From the NCBI GenBank assembly GCA_014529385.2, contig CM043969.1, positions 12,360,648 to 12,420,647 of the forward strand: a stretch of 60,000 nucleotides of DNA, written 5' to 3'. Position numbers and translations under genes: made by a program. Position 1 is the first letter of the stretch, and every line of letters begins with the position of its first letter. The notes under the pieces are model-generated. The model ran no database searches. It was not told where the DNA came from and saw only the letters and a list, made by a program, of their open reading frames with translations. This document shows positions 42,520 through 51,035 of the stretch, piece by piece. The stretch is from Adiantum capillus-veneris (Eukaryota; Streptophyta; Polypodiopsida; Polypodiales; Pteridaceae).

Positions 42520-45500
42520 TTAATGATCCACATAAAATACAAACTTGTTCGCCAGAAGGTAGTAGCGAAATTTCTTTACTGCATAAACCATTGCCAAACC
42601 TTCTCGCTCTGTAGTGGTGTAGTTCCTTTCAGCATCGTTCAATTGACGGCTTGCAAAGCTAATGGGATAGTCCAATTTATGTTCTCCTGGTTTAGTGAGA
42701 ACACACCCAATAGCAAAGTTTGATGCATCAATATGCACATGGAAAATGACATCCCAGTTAGGTGTCCTTAAAATTGGAGCACTTGCTAGTGTTTTCTTCA
42801 ATTGTTCATAGGCCTGGTCACACTCTTCAGTCCATTTAAATTCAATGAGAAGCTTGTACAAAGGACGTGCTATCTCAGCGAAAAATAAAATAAACCGTCG
42901 ATAATAACCCAGGTGTCCCATGAACCTTTGAACTCCCTTGTAATTGTTTGGTGGTGGTAACCCTAGAATCACTTTAATTTTGCTCTCATCGGTTGAGATA
43001 CCATTCTTAGATACTATATGCCCTAAAATAACTCCATGCTTGACCCAAAATTGGCATTTGAACGGGTTCAATGAGATACGATATAACCTACAATTTTCAA
43101 ACACCTTCCGCAAACATGATAGATGTTCTTTCCAAGAAGAGTAAACACAAAGGTCGTCTAAGAAAGCTTCACAAAACTCTCTCAAATATTCTTTAAAAGC
43201 AGTGTTTATTAATCGTTGGAATGTAGCAGGGGCATTTGTTAAGCCAAAAGCCATCACACGAAATGCAAACACGCCAAATTCTGTGATGAAGGCAGTTTTA
43301 GCTTGGTCCTCTAGCGCTATCGTGATTTGGTTGTAGCCTGAGTACCCATCTAGAAAGCTATAAGCTTCCTTGCCTGAAACTCTTTCGAGTACATGTTCGG
43401 AATATGGTAGGGGGTAATGGTCTCTTCTAGTAGCTGCATTAACTTTTTTGAGGTCCACGCACACCCTGAGTTTCCCATTCTTTTTTGGCACGATAACTAT
43501 TGGAGACACCCATTCAGAGTGTTCAATAGGATATATGAACCCACATTTGATAAGATTTTCTAGTTCTTCTTGAATGATCCTTGCGTACTTAGGATTCATC
43601 GGGTAGGGTCTTTGTTGTACGGGCTTCGCAGTGCTAATCATAGGGATTGTATGTTGGACCACAGAAGGTGGAATACCTTTCATATCATGGTATGTCCAAG
43701 CGAATATGTCCTTGAATTCCTTGAGAAGCTCTTTGAGGACCGCCTCTTCAACTTCTGTGAGGTCTTGGGCAATAAAAACAGGTTTTGATTCTTCACCGGG
43801 GTCGGCTAATTCTATTTCTTTAACTATTGCCGGACCATCATAGATTCCATTATTCCCATCGATAGGTATTCTTTGGGCTTTTGTGTACACAACCTGTGCT
43901 TCCCCTGTGGTGTAAGATTTGAAATGTTCTGGTGCAGGATGCAAGTCTGTGGATTCTGGTTGTGCTTTGGTCTGTGCTTCCATTTCTGCTTTCTTGTGTT
44001 GTCGAGCTAACTCTTGGTTTTGACGCCTCCTTGCAGTGCGGCTCAACTTTGGCTTGTCTATGATCTCTAATTGGGCTATGTCATGGGGTCGTGGTCTACA
44101 CCATATAACATTTTGGAGATATTCACCCCAATCGTCTACCAATTTTTGATGAGCATCACATGCTCCTATATAACTGAGCCATTTTGCTGAGGATCTCTTA
44201 TTTTTTATCCTAGCACGTACATTGGCTCGATATCGACGCCTCTTAAAGTTTTTCTTTTTCTTATTTGAGACCTGCTTTTGATTTGCATTTAGATATGGCT
44301 CACTAAAGGAGTCCTCGTTGGTGTCCTCTTCACTCTCGGAGGAGCTATCATCAGTTGATGTGCTCGGTCCTTCTGAATGTTTTGACTCTGAACTTGCTCC
44401 ACTCTCTAATTCATGAGATTCAGAATCCGTTTCACTCTGGGAGTCCGTGTCTGAGTCGTGTTGGTCAAAGTCTTCTATTGAGCTATCGGTGTCACTGTCA
44501 GATTGGTCTACAATTACCTTGCCCTTAGAAGATGCATGTATGGCACTTATCATGTTCAAGGGTGCAATTTGTGGTACCTCTTCCCCCTTTGGTGTGACCC
44601 AAGTGGTTCCTCTATTTCCCCAGGTATCTATGGTTGCAGCTAGGTGTACCCAGTCTACGTTGTCTGATTCCGTCATACCCGGTAACACATCCATGTAAGG
44701 AGAATCTTGGCCAATGTCTGTATCCTTCTTACAAGTGTAACAATATTGTAGTGGGGCCGAGTGAACTGTGGTGTCAGAGCGATGATCAATAATGGTTTTA
44801 CTCCCTAAGGGGTGTACCTTACCAGTCACCAAATCCACTCTAAGGACAGAGTCTTGGAATTGCAAATAGACATGATTTTTAGACCAATCGTGAACCATTT
44901 GTGCTTCCCTCATGAATGTTCGTCCTAAAATCATTTCATATGACATAAGGTGTTTAGAGAAATCCATTACAATGAACGTATGTCGTACCTTGTGTCCTAG
45001 AACTTTGATCTTAAGATCCTTGAGCATCCCCATAGGTTTGGCTATGGTACCATTTGCCATCTTTACCACAATGTTAGTAACACTGAGGCAGGGTTTTCCC
45101 ATGGATTCCCAACAATCTTTTGTAACGATGCTAACTCCCGCACCACCATCAAGAATTCCCTTTATAGTTAATCCCTTGGTAGTGATGGGCAGGGTCGCAT
45201 TAGACTCGTCGCCTTCAAAATACTGCCCTAATTCGTTAATGGGTACCTCGATCACAGACTCGTGTCCATCTAAGTCAAGTGATTGCACATGATTTTCCTC
45301 ATCAATCATAATCGAGTCAGGCCTATTTGGTTGCGCAAACTGCGGTAATCCCGTTCGTAGCTCTCCGTTACGGAATGCTCGAAGTGCAAGGAATAACTCA
45401 GGATCTCCATACAGCTTTGCTATGATGGTGGTTCGGACCTCAGAAGACATGAAGTCCACTAGTTTGGCAACATTCATTGGCATTTTGCAGGGTGTAGGTC

Positions 45501-46047
45501 CTTGACTAGGAACTGGTGAGGATGGAATCTCATATTCCTCAATGGGATTAGGTATTCCTTCGTTAAACATCCTTTCCAACAAGAAAGGTGTATGATCACT
45601 TTCTGATGTCCCGTCCTCACTCCCTTCTTGGATGATACTAGATATGGCTAACGGTCTATGGTTCATGTGGGGTGGATGAACTTGCGTGGGAAACACTGCG
45701 TCATGAATTTTGACATGCATGGGTTCTGGTTCTAGTTTCCTTTGAGTCTCCTCCACTAAACCTCTTAGATGTTTCACCTGCTCAATCTCGTCTACTGGGT
45801 TTGGGTATGTCCCAATCTTCTTTTTACGATTCTTCCCTTTTTGCCCCTGCGGTTTATCTTGGGGGTCTTGGATTGGATTTGGAAACACTTGTGGCGTTTT
45901 CAGAGGCTCTTTATGGTTTTCTCTTTTTCGGTTTTCATTTGGTTCCATGTTACGGTTTTCTTTGTCGGTCTTTCCCTTTGTGGTATTGGTTCTAGTCTCC
46001 ATTGTCTCGATTGAATGTGAATCATCCTCGAGGTCATTCATATACAC
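42520..46047 (-). CDS. E1 pol part 1: linker, protease, RT, RNase H
   Basis: 1,175 codons. Residues 1-250 are charged linker. A retropepsin has its active site at Asp300 in ILDGGAGVSIVTK (D-G-G instead of D-T/S-G, as in some plant gypsy lineages), with MILGRTFM as the flap-side ILG motif. Residues 400-640 are acidic, serine-rich spacer (SESDTDSxSET type) and basic KKKNFKRRRYRANVR. RT runs from about 770 (QRPYPMNPKYARII) through KKNGKLRVCVDLKKVNAAT to catalytic FLDD (Asp964-Asp965) and GHLGYYRRFI. RNase H follows (HIDASN near 1,105; TTTEREGLAMVYAVKKFRYYL). It copies E1 RNA into DNA. It lacks an obvious own start, and upstream the same frame runs through a duplicated segment into gag. Confidence 0.93.
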   Translation of the reverse strand: MYMNDLEDDSHSIETMETRTNTTKGKTDKENRNMEPNENRKRENHKEPLKTPQVFPNPIQDPQDKPQGQKGKNRKKKIGTYPNPVDEIEQVKHLRGLVEETQRKLEPEPMHVKIHDAVFPTQVHPPHMNHRPLAISSIIQEGSEDGTSESDHTPFLLERMFNEGIPNPIEEYEIPSSPVPSQGPTPCKMPMNVAKLVDFMSSEVRTTIIAKLYGDPELFLALRAFRNGELRTGLPQFAQPNRPDSIMIDEENHVQSLDLDGHESVIEVPINELGQYFEGDESNATLPITTKGLTIKGILDGGAGVSIVTKDCWESMGKPCLSVTNIVVKMANGTIAKPMGMLKDLKIKVLGHKVRHTFIVMDFSKHLMSYEMILGRTFMREAQMVHDWSKNHVYLQFQDSVLRVDLVTGKVHPLGSKTIIDHRSDTTVHSAPLQYCYTCKKDTDIGQDSPYMDVLPGMTESDNVDWVHLAATIDTWGNRGTTWVTPKGEEVPQIAPLNMISAIHASSKGKVIVDQSDSDTDSSIEDFDQHDSDTDSQSETDSESHELESGASSESKHSEGPSTSTDDSSSESEEDTNEDSFSEPYLNANQKQVSNKKKKNFKRRRYRANVRARIKNKRSSAKWLSYIGACDAHQKLVDDWGEYLQNVIWCRPRPHDIAQLEIIDKPKLSRTARRRQNQELARQHKKAEMEAQTKAQPESTDLHPAPEHFKSYTTGEAQVVYTKAQRIPIDGNNGIYDGPAIVKEIELADPGEESKPVFIAQDLTEVEEAVLKELLKEFKDIFAWTYHDMKGIPPSVVQHTIPMISTAKPVQQRPYPMNPKYARIIQEELENLIKCGFIYPIEHSEWVSPIVIVPKKNGKLRVCVDLKKVNAATRRDHYPLPYSEHVLERVSGKEAYSFLDGYSGYNQITIALEDQAKTAFITEFGVFAFRVMAFGLTNAPATFQRLINTAFKEYLREFCEAFLDDLCVYSSWKEHLSCLRKVFENCRLYRISLNPFKCQFWVKHGVILGHIVSKNGISTDESKIKVILGLPPPNNYKGVQRFMGHLGYYRRFILFFAEIARPLYKLLIEFKWTEECDQAYEQLKKTLASAPILRTPNWDVIFHVHIDASNFAIGCVLTKPGEHKLDYPISFASRQLNDAERNYTTTEREGLAMVYAVKKFRYYLLANKFVFYVDH

Positions 46048-46780
46048 GGGGTCATCTCCTGTTCCTATGTTTGTTTTGGAACTTGGCTTTGAATTTCCCG
46101 TATTTTGCGACCTCTTCCTTCATGTCTTCTTTTTCTTTGCTTGGATAACTGACGCGGTATCTCTCTCTTCGAGGATATGAACTTGCGTGGGAAACACTGC
46201 GTCATGAATTTTGACATGCATGGGTTCTGGTTCTAGTTTCCTTTGAGTCTCCTCCACTAAACCTCTTAGATGTTTCGGATGAACTTGCGTGGGAAACACT
46301 GCGTCATGAATTTTGACATGCATGGGTTCTGGTTCTAGTTTCCTTTGAGTCTCCTCCACTAAACCTCTTAGATGTTTCACCTGCTCAATCTCGTCTACTG
46401 GGTTTGGGTATGTCCCAATCTTCTTTTTACGATTCTTCCCTTTTTGCCCCTGCGGTTTATCTTGGGGGTCTTGGATTGGATTTGGAAACACTTGTGGCGT
46501 TTTCAGAGGCTCTTTATGGTTTTCTCTTTTTCGGTTTTCATTTGGTTCCATGTTACGGTTTTCTTTGTCGGTCTTTCCCTTTGTGGTATTGGTTCTAGTC
46601 TCCATTGTCTCGATTGAATGTGAATCATCCTCGAGGTCATTCATATACACGGGGTCATCTCCTGTTCCTATGTTTGTTTTGGAACTTGGCTTTGAATTTC
46701 CCGTATTTTGCGACCTCTTCCTTCATGTCTTCTTTTTCTTTGCTTGGATAACTGACGCGGTATCTCTCTCTTCGAGGATA
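45674..46780 (-). repeat. Tandem duplication at the gag-pol junction of E1
   Basis: Copy 1 at 45,674-46,176 and copy 2 at 46,277-46,779 are 603 bases apart (201 codons, frame kept) and look identical. Between them lies a third partial copy of the first 100 bases (46,177-46,276). The protein wording HLRGLVEETQRKLEPEPMH therefore occurs three times. The duplication is recent and probably arose within this copy. Confidence 0.95.
46119..46121 (-). other. In-frame TGA at the gag-pol boundary of E1
   Basis: KKKKT is followed by TGA, then RKRSQNTGNSK in the same frame. The stop is present in both duplicated copies (also 46,722-46,724). It could be a CGA-to-TGA mutation or a suppressible stop. Confidence 0.8.
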
Positions 46781-47476
46781 TGGCCTGGCCCTTGAAGCAT
46801 GGACCGTGTAATCGCATAAGCGGGTGCGACGGGTGGTATTGGCGATGTCACACTAGCAATTTCGACCAAATTTAGGGGTGTGATTTTAGGCGCATTTGGG
46901 TATAGGGGCATTGGGCAATCAAGTGATCTATGCCACAATGATTACATGTGAGTATTGCCTAATAGGGCACTCCGCTGCCCGATGTGGTCCACCACACTCG
47001 TAGCATTGAAGAGGTGGCCTCCTAGCCTGGGTGTTGATATTTTGACCTCTGGATGCGAGAGCAGCAACTTGATAAACCGGCTTGACTTGCCCCCAACAAT
47101 CTTCCATGTAGTATATAGGACACTCTTCCAATATATCAAGTCCGTAGGCAATACTAGTGTCTATTTCCTCCTCATAGCCATCTGCATAAGCATTAGATGG
47201 CTCGCAACCCACTTGGTTCATAGGGGCGACTCTTGGATGTGGGGGCTGCGGTCCTAGCATAGGAGGTGGTAGCCGTGTAGCTTGTACAACATTTTGAGAT
47301 CTAGGAACCATGTGTTGCGGTAGTTGCTCAACAAGTGGAGCAGGCATCAATACAGGAGCTCGAGGTGCATCCGTCCAGGCTACATGTGGTCTATTTGCCA
47401 TCATACGTTTGATCATTAAACAATCCTTAGCTTGGTGACCATACCTACCACATGCGTTGCAAGTTCCATTAATTTT
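46781..47476 (-). pseudogene. E1 gag C-terminal part with CCHC knuckles 2-4
   Basis: Three further zinc knuckles lie in different frames: CNACGRYGHQAKDC (47,421-47,462), CYECGGPHRAAEC (about 46,967-47,005) and CNHCGIDHLIAQC (about 46,910-46,948). Knuckles 2 and 3 share the frame of the 163-codon segment 46,928-47,416. Knuckle 4 is one frame off, and the following PNAPKITPLNLVEIAS stretch is another. The intervening sequence is proline-rich. These bind element RNA in the particle. At least two indels have broken the frame. Confidence 0.8.
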
Positions 47477-48843
47477 ACTCTAAACGTAGGGCACTCACTA
47501 GTGCTATGTGGACCTAAGCAAATGGAACACCATTGTTGCTCCCTTCTTGGATACATGTGACTATTTTGAGGGGGTCGATTATCCTTAAGAGACTCTTGGA
47601 TTGCCTTGGTGAGGTCTGTCAAGAATGTCTCAATTACCTTTGGCTCATTGGAAATGGGCTTTGCAGTCATGGGTTCATACTCAATGGCTTGTGAGCTAGT
47701 GGATCTCCTATCAGTAGACACCCTCATGCCTGCTATCATCAAGTTGTCCTCTAATTGGATTGCATTGGCAGTGACATCTTCCCAGGTTGTGATACCTCTA
47801 ATCACTAGTCCATTATAGATTCCTTCATTCCTCAACCCTCGAATGAATCGATCAAGCAGTTGGTTATTGTTGAAGCGCTCATTTACAGGGCAGCGAGAGT
47901 TTAAGTGCTTTAGACGACTAATGAAGTCCCTTACTGACTCTCCTTCCTTACGCTCGGCCTTCTGTAGCTGAGATGCTACACCCCAAAGCACACCTTCTCG
48001 TATGTACTCCTTTAGAAACAACCTTCGAAGGGTAGGGTAGATTGTTTTCTCGTCCACCCTTAGGGTTCTATACCAATCTCCAGCCTTCCCACTTAATGTC
48101 AAGCTTAAGGCATTGCACTTATGTAGTTCGTTGCGTTCCCCTAAGGAATCACATACTTGTTCAAACACTTCAATGTGTTTTCTAGCATCTTCGTCCCCAT
48201 TGAATTTTTGCGTGAGTTTGGAAATTTGTATTGCCTTACTTCTAGGCTCTCTATCAGATGCATGACGCATATTTTCCGCGATAGATCGACCTATGGTTTG
48301 AGCAAACGCTGCCAAGTCACCTATGTGAGGAGGCAGGGCCGGTGGAGGTACTCTTGGAATCATATGTGGGAGAGGGACGGGTACCGGTCTTGGCATATGT
48401 GTGGATGATGCAGGATATGGAACATAACCGGGCATAGGTCCACTCGGATAAGGGCTAGGGAGCGGCACTCGAGGAGCATAAACAAATGGTACAATTGGAG
48501 ATGTGGGGGCCATGTGTGCATAAGGGGCTAGAGGCACATACGGTCGAGGCCCCATATTAGGTACTACGACACTAGGTAGTGGCACTGCGCTAACCGTAGA
48601 TGTCATCGGTACATTCTCTGTCAGGCCTATCCCTGGAGTGAGCACTGTGTTTTCCTTAATAGAGGGTTGAGCCAAGTTAGGGAAGCTAAAGTTGTCGCTC
48701 GGAGGCTCAGATTGCATAGAGACCCCAGGTGAGATGACGTAAGATGGGTCCATGGGACTCATTAGAGGAGTCTCCATTTGTGATAGAGTGAATGATTTTC
48801 TGTTGATCTTCGATGCTCGTGGCACTAGAGGTGGATTGTACAA
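47416..48843 (-). CDS. E1 gag: capsid domain and first CCHC knuckle
   Basis: The 475-codon frame starts with a proline-rich region (VPLPSPYPSGPMPGYVPYP). A retrotrans_gag capsid-like domain follows: KLTQKFNGDEDARKHIEVFEQ, ALSLTLSGKAGDWYRTL and LQKAERKEGESVRDFISRLK. A knuckle CSICLGPHSTSEC sits near 47,493-47,531. The frame ends at a TAA overlapping an ATG (TAATG). The natural continuation lies one base back: reading AAAA as a -1 slip or deletion near 47,473-47,476 gives KINGTCNACG. Gag assembles the particle and packages RNA. Confidence 0.88.
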   Translation of the reverse strand: MYNPPLVPRASKINRKSFTLSQMETPLMSPMDPSYVISPGVSMQSEPPSDNFSFPNLAQPSIKENTVLTPGIGLTENVPMTSTVSAVPLPSVVVPNMGPRPYVPLAPYAHMAPTSPIVPFVYAPRVPLPSPYPSGPMPGYVPYPASSTHMPRPVPVPLPHMIPRVPPPALPPHIGDLAAFAQTIGRSIAENMRHASDREPRSKAIQISKLTQKFNGDEDARKHIEVFEQVCDSLGERNELHKCNALSLTLSGKAGDWYRTLRVDEKTIYPTLRRLFLKEYIREGVLWGVASQLQKAERKEGESVRDFISRLKHLNSRCPVNERFNNNQLLDRFIRGLRNEGIYNGLVIRGITTWEDVTANAIQLEDNLMIAGMRVSTDRRSTSSQAIEYEPMTAKPISNEPKVIETFLTDLTKAIQESLKDNRPPQNSHMYPRREQQWCSICLGPHSTSECPTFRVKLMELATHVVGMVTKLRIV

Positions 48844-49477
48844 TCTCTATCCATCCTACATGGTAGGCGTGGCCAGAGTGTAGATCCGTCAACACCTCAG
48901 TGTGGAGGTTGTATGTCCAATGATCATTAATGAACAATCCTTCTAGAGTCGACATGTTAACGGTTTCTTGTGAGGTAGAAGCAATGTTGCTCCCCGTGGT
49001 TTTACTTGTCACCAACGGTACTCTAGAGGAAACTTCTGAAGGAGGCAGCTCAAGAGGGCCTTCTTGGTAAGAAGTTGGCAGGATATCCACATGGACACTT
49101 TTTGGGGGTGTGGGGTCCACGTGCGATGTGAAAGGAGAGTCCACTTCCCCACCCCCTTCGTGTGCTTCATTTGCATCAGGTTCCGAGCGAGTAGCTCTAC
49201 CTAATGTTTCCATGAAACGGCTAAACATACTAGTACTAGGCTGTGGAGCTTCGGGAGGTGCATGGCCTTCTCTCTCAGTGTTTTGGGTAGGGTATGCTTC
49301 CATGATTTCTGAGTCGGAGGAGGAATCACTAGCGGCTATTTTAGGGTCTTGGGTGGTGCTACCTTGTGTCCCCGCTGAGGGTCTAGAGCCTATCGTGGAT
49401 GGGTAATGGGTGTCCGTATGAACAGAGGCACCCTCAATATGCTCGTGTTCTAGCACCCGCCCAGAGCGTAAGTGCAT
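48707..49477 (-). CDS. E1 first ORF, 256 aa, overlaps gag
   Basis: It begins MHLRSGRVLEHEHIEGAS, a basic start like that of several plant gypsy gag polyproteins. It then runs through acidic and serine/proline-rich stretches (AASDSSSDSEIMEAYP) to VGWIEIVQSTSS and ends GLYAI. It overlaps the gag frame by 137 bases in another frame. No known domain. It may be the true N-terminus of gag, separated by a frameshift, or an independent leader ORF. Confidence 0.6.
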   Translation of the reverse strand: MHLRSGRVLEHEHIEGASVHTDTHYPSTIGSRPSAGTQGSTTQDPKIAASDSSSDSEIMEAYPTQNTEREGHAPPEAPQPSTSMFSRFMETLGRATRSEPDANEAHEGGGEVDSPFTSHVDPTPPKSVHVDILPTSYQEGPLELPPSEVSSRVPLVTSKTTGSNIASTSQETVNMSTLEGLFINDHWTYNLHTEVLTDLHSGHAYHVGWIEIVQSTSSATSIEDQQKIIHSITNGDSSNESHGPILRHLTWGLYAI

Positions 49478-50440
49478 GTGCTTTTGATACCCTAAGGTGT
49501 CAAAAAGCTGCTCTAGGAGGCCTTGTGACTAGTTTTTTGCGTGTTTTTTGTTTGTTTTTTTGCTAGATTTTTTAGAACGTGTCATGGAATGGGCCGTGTG
49601 ATAGCTCAAAACGAGCGTATTGCTAGGAGGGACGCGCTGTGATTTACAGCCCACCGTTTGGTTCTATTTTGCTCCAGAAAAGCCCGAAACAGTCTTTTCC
49701 TAGCTGAGGAACTAGGCTCCAAATAGCAAGTCTAAGGGTGCAAGTGGGAAGAGAAGGGAGGAGAGTGGAGGACTTGCCCCACATGCTCTCATTCCCTGTT
49801 GAGGGGTTAGGGTATATATATAAGAGTGAGTCTAGTATATATCATAGGACTGAGGCCTGGGCTTGGGCTTGGGCTTGGGCTTGGGGAAATGATCCCGATC
49901 TCGATCAAAATTTCTCACGCTTAAATATTTTCGATTTTTTCCCGTCCGTTTTTATAACCTCCCCCTCGCTCACGTTTTTATTTTTCGTTTTTTTTTTAAT
50001 ATTATTTGGTACGCGTTTTGGTGCGCGTTGACCTCACCTAACTTTTTACTGTCCCACCTACTTACTGACCTGCTAATCAGTGGTTCACCTAATTACTAAC
50101 CTACTTAATTAACTAATTGTGCGCCTAACTGTGCACAAACCAGAAAACACAGAAAATACAGAAAATTGAAACTTGACAGAACTGTGCAGTGCAAACCAGA
50201 AAATGCAGAAAACGCAGAAACGCAAGAAATGCTAACTGTGTAAGTTGAAATCTGAGCTTAATAGAACTAGCAAAACAGAGCTTAACAAAACACAGAAAAC
50301 TTGAATGCAGTCAACAACATTGTGTCTTTCTCTACTGTTTTTGCATAACAACAATAATCAAACTTAAGCCGCGCCTTTCCTACATAAAAAATAGCTTCAA
50401 TACAATTTACAGGTCGCCATTGGAGCTTCACGCGCAGCAG
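49478..50440 (-). other. E1 5' untranslated leader
   Basis: No coding domain. It contains a plus-strand GGGCTT repeat at 49,859-49,886 (CCCAAG on the RNA-sense strand), and on the plus strand a TATA-like TATATATATAAG at 49,812-49,823, which could be an antisense promoter. It also has A-rich direct repeats (CAGAAAACGCAGAAA types) near 50,140-50,300. Confidence 0.6.
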
Positions 50441-50459
50441 ATCCCCGGCAGCGGCGCCA
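50441..50459 (-). promoter_or_regulatory. E1 primer binding site (tRNA-Asp type)
   Basis: Minus-strand TGGCGCCGCTGCCGGGGAT lies four bases from the LTR end. TGGCGCCG..GCCGGGGA is the primer site of many plant gypsy elements, complementary to a tRNA 3' end (tRNA-Asp by recollection). Confidence 0.85.
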
Positions 50460-50463
50460 AAAA

Positions 50464-50692
50464 TTTCAAGGCTAGGGACTTGCTACGCGCCGTGTGCGAG
50501 CCACAAAGTCTCCTAGCACACAGTCATACAACAGACAAGCTCACAAGGAAGAACGGTGTGTCACTCACCTTCCTGCGTAGTTGCGAATGAAGGATTCCCG
50601 CACCGCGAAGAAGAGGGAGACACCGCTACGCCGCGCTCAACCGCCTCGCCGCCGTCGTGCCGCCGCAACGCTCGATCACACACACACTCTCA

Positions 50693-50729
<37 letters not shown>

Positions 50730-51030
50730 GTACACACACACACACAAGGAGACGGTGAAGGAGAAGGTGGAGATGGAGCAAGAGCAGCTTCTATTGCACA
50801 ATGAGAGAATGAGTAAAAATTAGGTTTGGTGGCTTTTATATGAGCTCACCCCATTCACACTTGGGTGCCCATACTTAGCCAACTAACTCCTTGAATATTC
50901 CAGTTAGAGTGCGCCTGTCATCGGCAATCACCCTTACCCTGTTCCTATTGGTCCGACAAGCCCGGAACCTGACTCTAAATAATACAACGTTTATAGATCA
51001 TAGGGTGTTTGTGTGCCGTGAGGGTTAACA
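50464..51030 (-). repeat. E1 5' LTR
   Basis: TGTTAACCC (at 51,030) to CCTTGAAA (at 50,464), 567 bases. The last dinucleotide reads AA where the 3' LTR has CA. TATA box at plus 50,831-50,842. (CT)n at 50,695-50,724 is longer than in the 3' LTR. Confidence 0.93.
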
Positions 51031-51035
51031 TTCCT
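51031..51035. other. Target site duplication of E1, right copy (TTCCT)
   Basis: Matches 37,091-37,095. On the minus strand the E2 frame passes from KSKKRK across the site into LTTKDLLYAML once E1 is disregarded. Confidence 0.95.

Larger units (their letters stand above)
37096..51030 (-). mobile_element. E1: full-length 13.9-kb Ty3/gypsy element with two proteases
   Basis: Complete structure on the minus strand: 5' LTR 50,464-51,030, primer binding site 50,441-50,459, gag 49,477-46,800, pol 46,047-39,689, inner PPT and LTR-like module A 39,682-38,525 with an accessory ORF, 3' untranslated segment, PPT, and 3' LTR 37,096-37,652. TTCCT target duplications adjoin both ends. The LTRs differ by about 16 substitutions in 540 aligned bases, counted by eye, plus microsatellite length, so the insertion is fairly young. 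It sits inside the gag-pol of E2. Long frames survive, but two in-frame stops and frameshifts in gag and at the pol tail make this copy probably non-autonomous. Confidence 0.95.

Noticed and set aside
45769-46617. Pairs of identical hydrophobic plus-strand open frames
   Set aside because: They are antisense to the duplicated gag-pol junction of E1 and owe their identity to that duplication.
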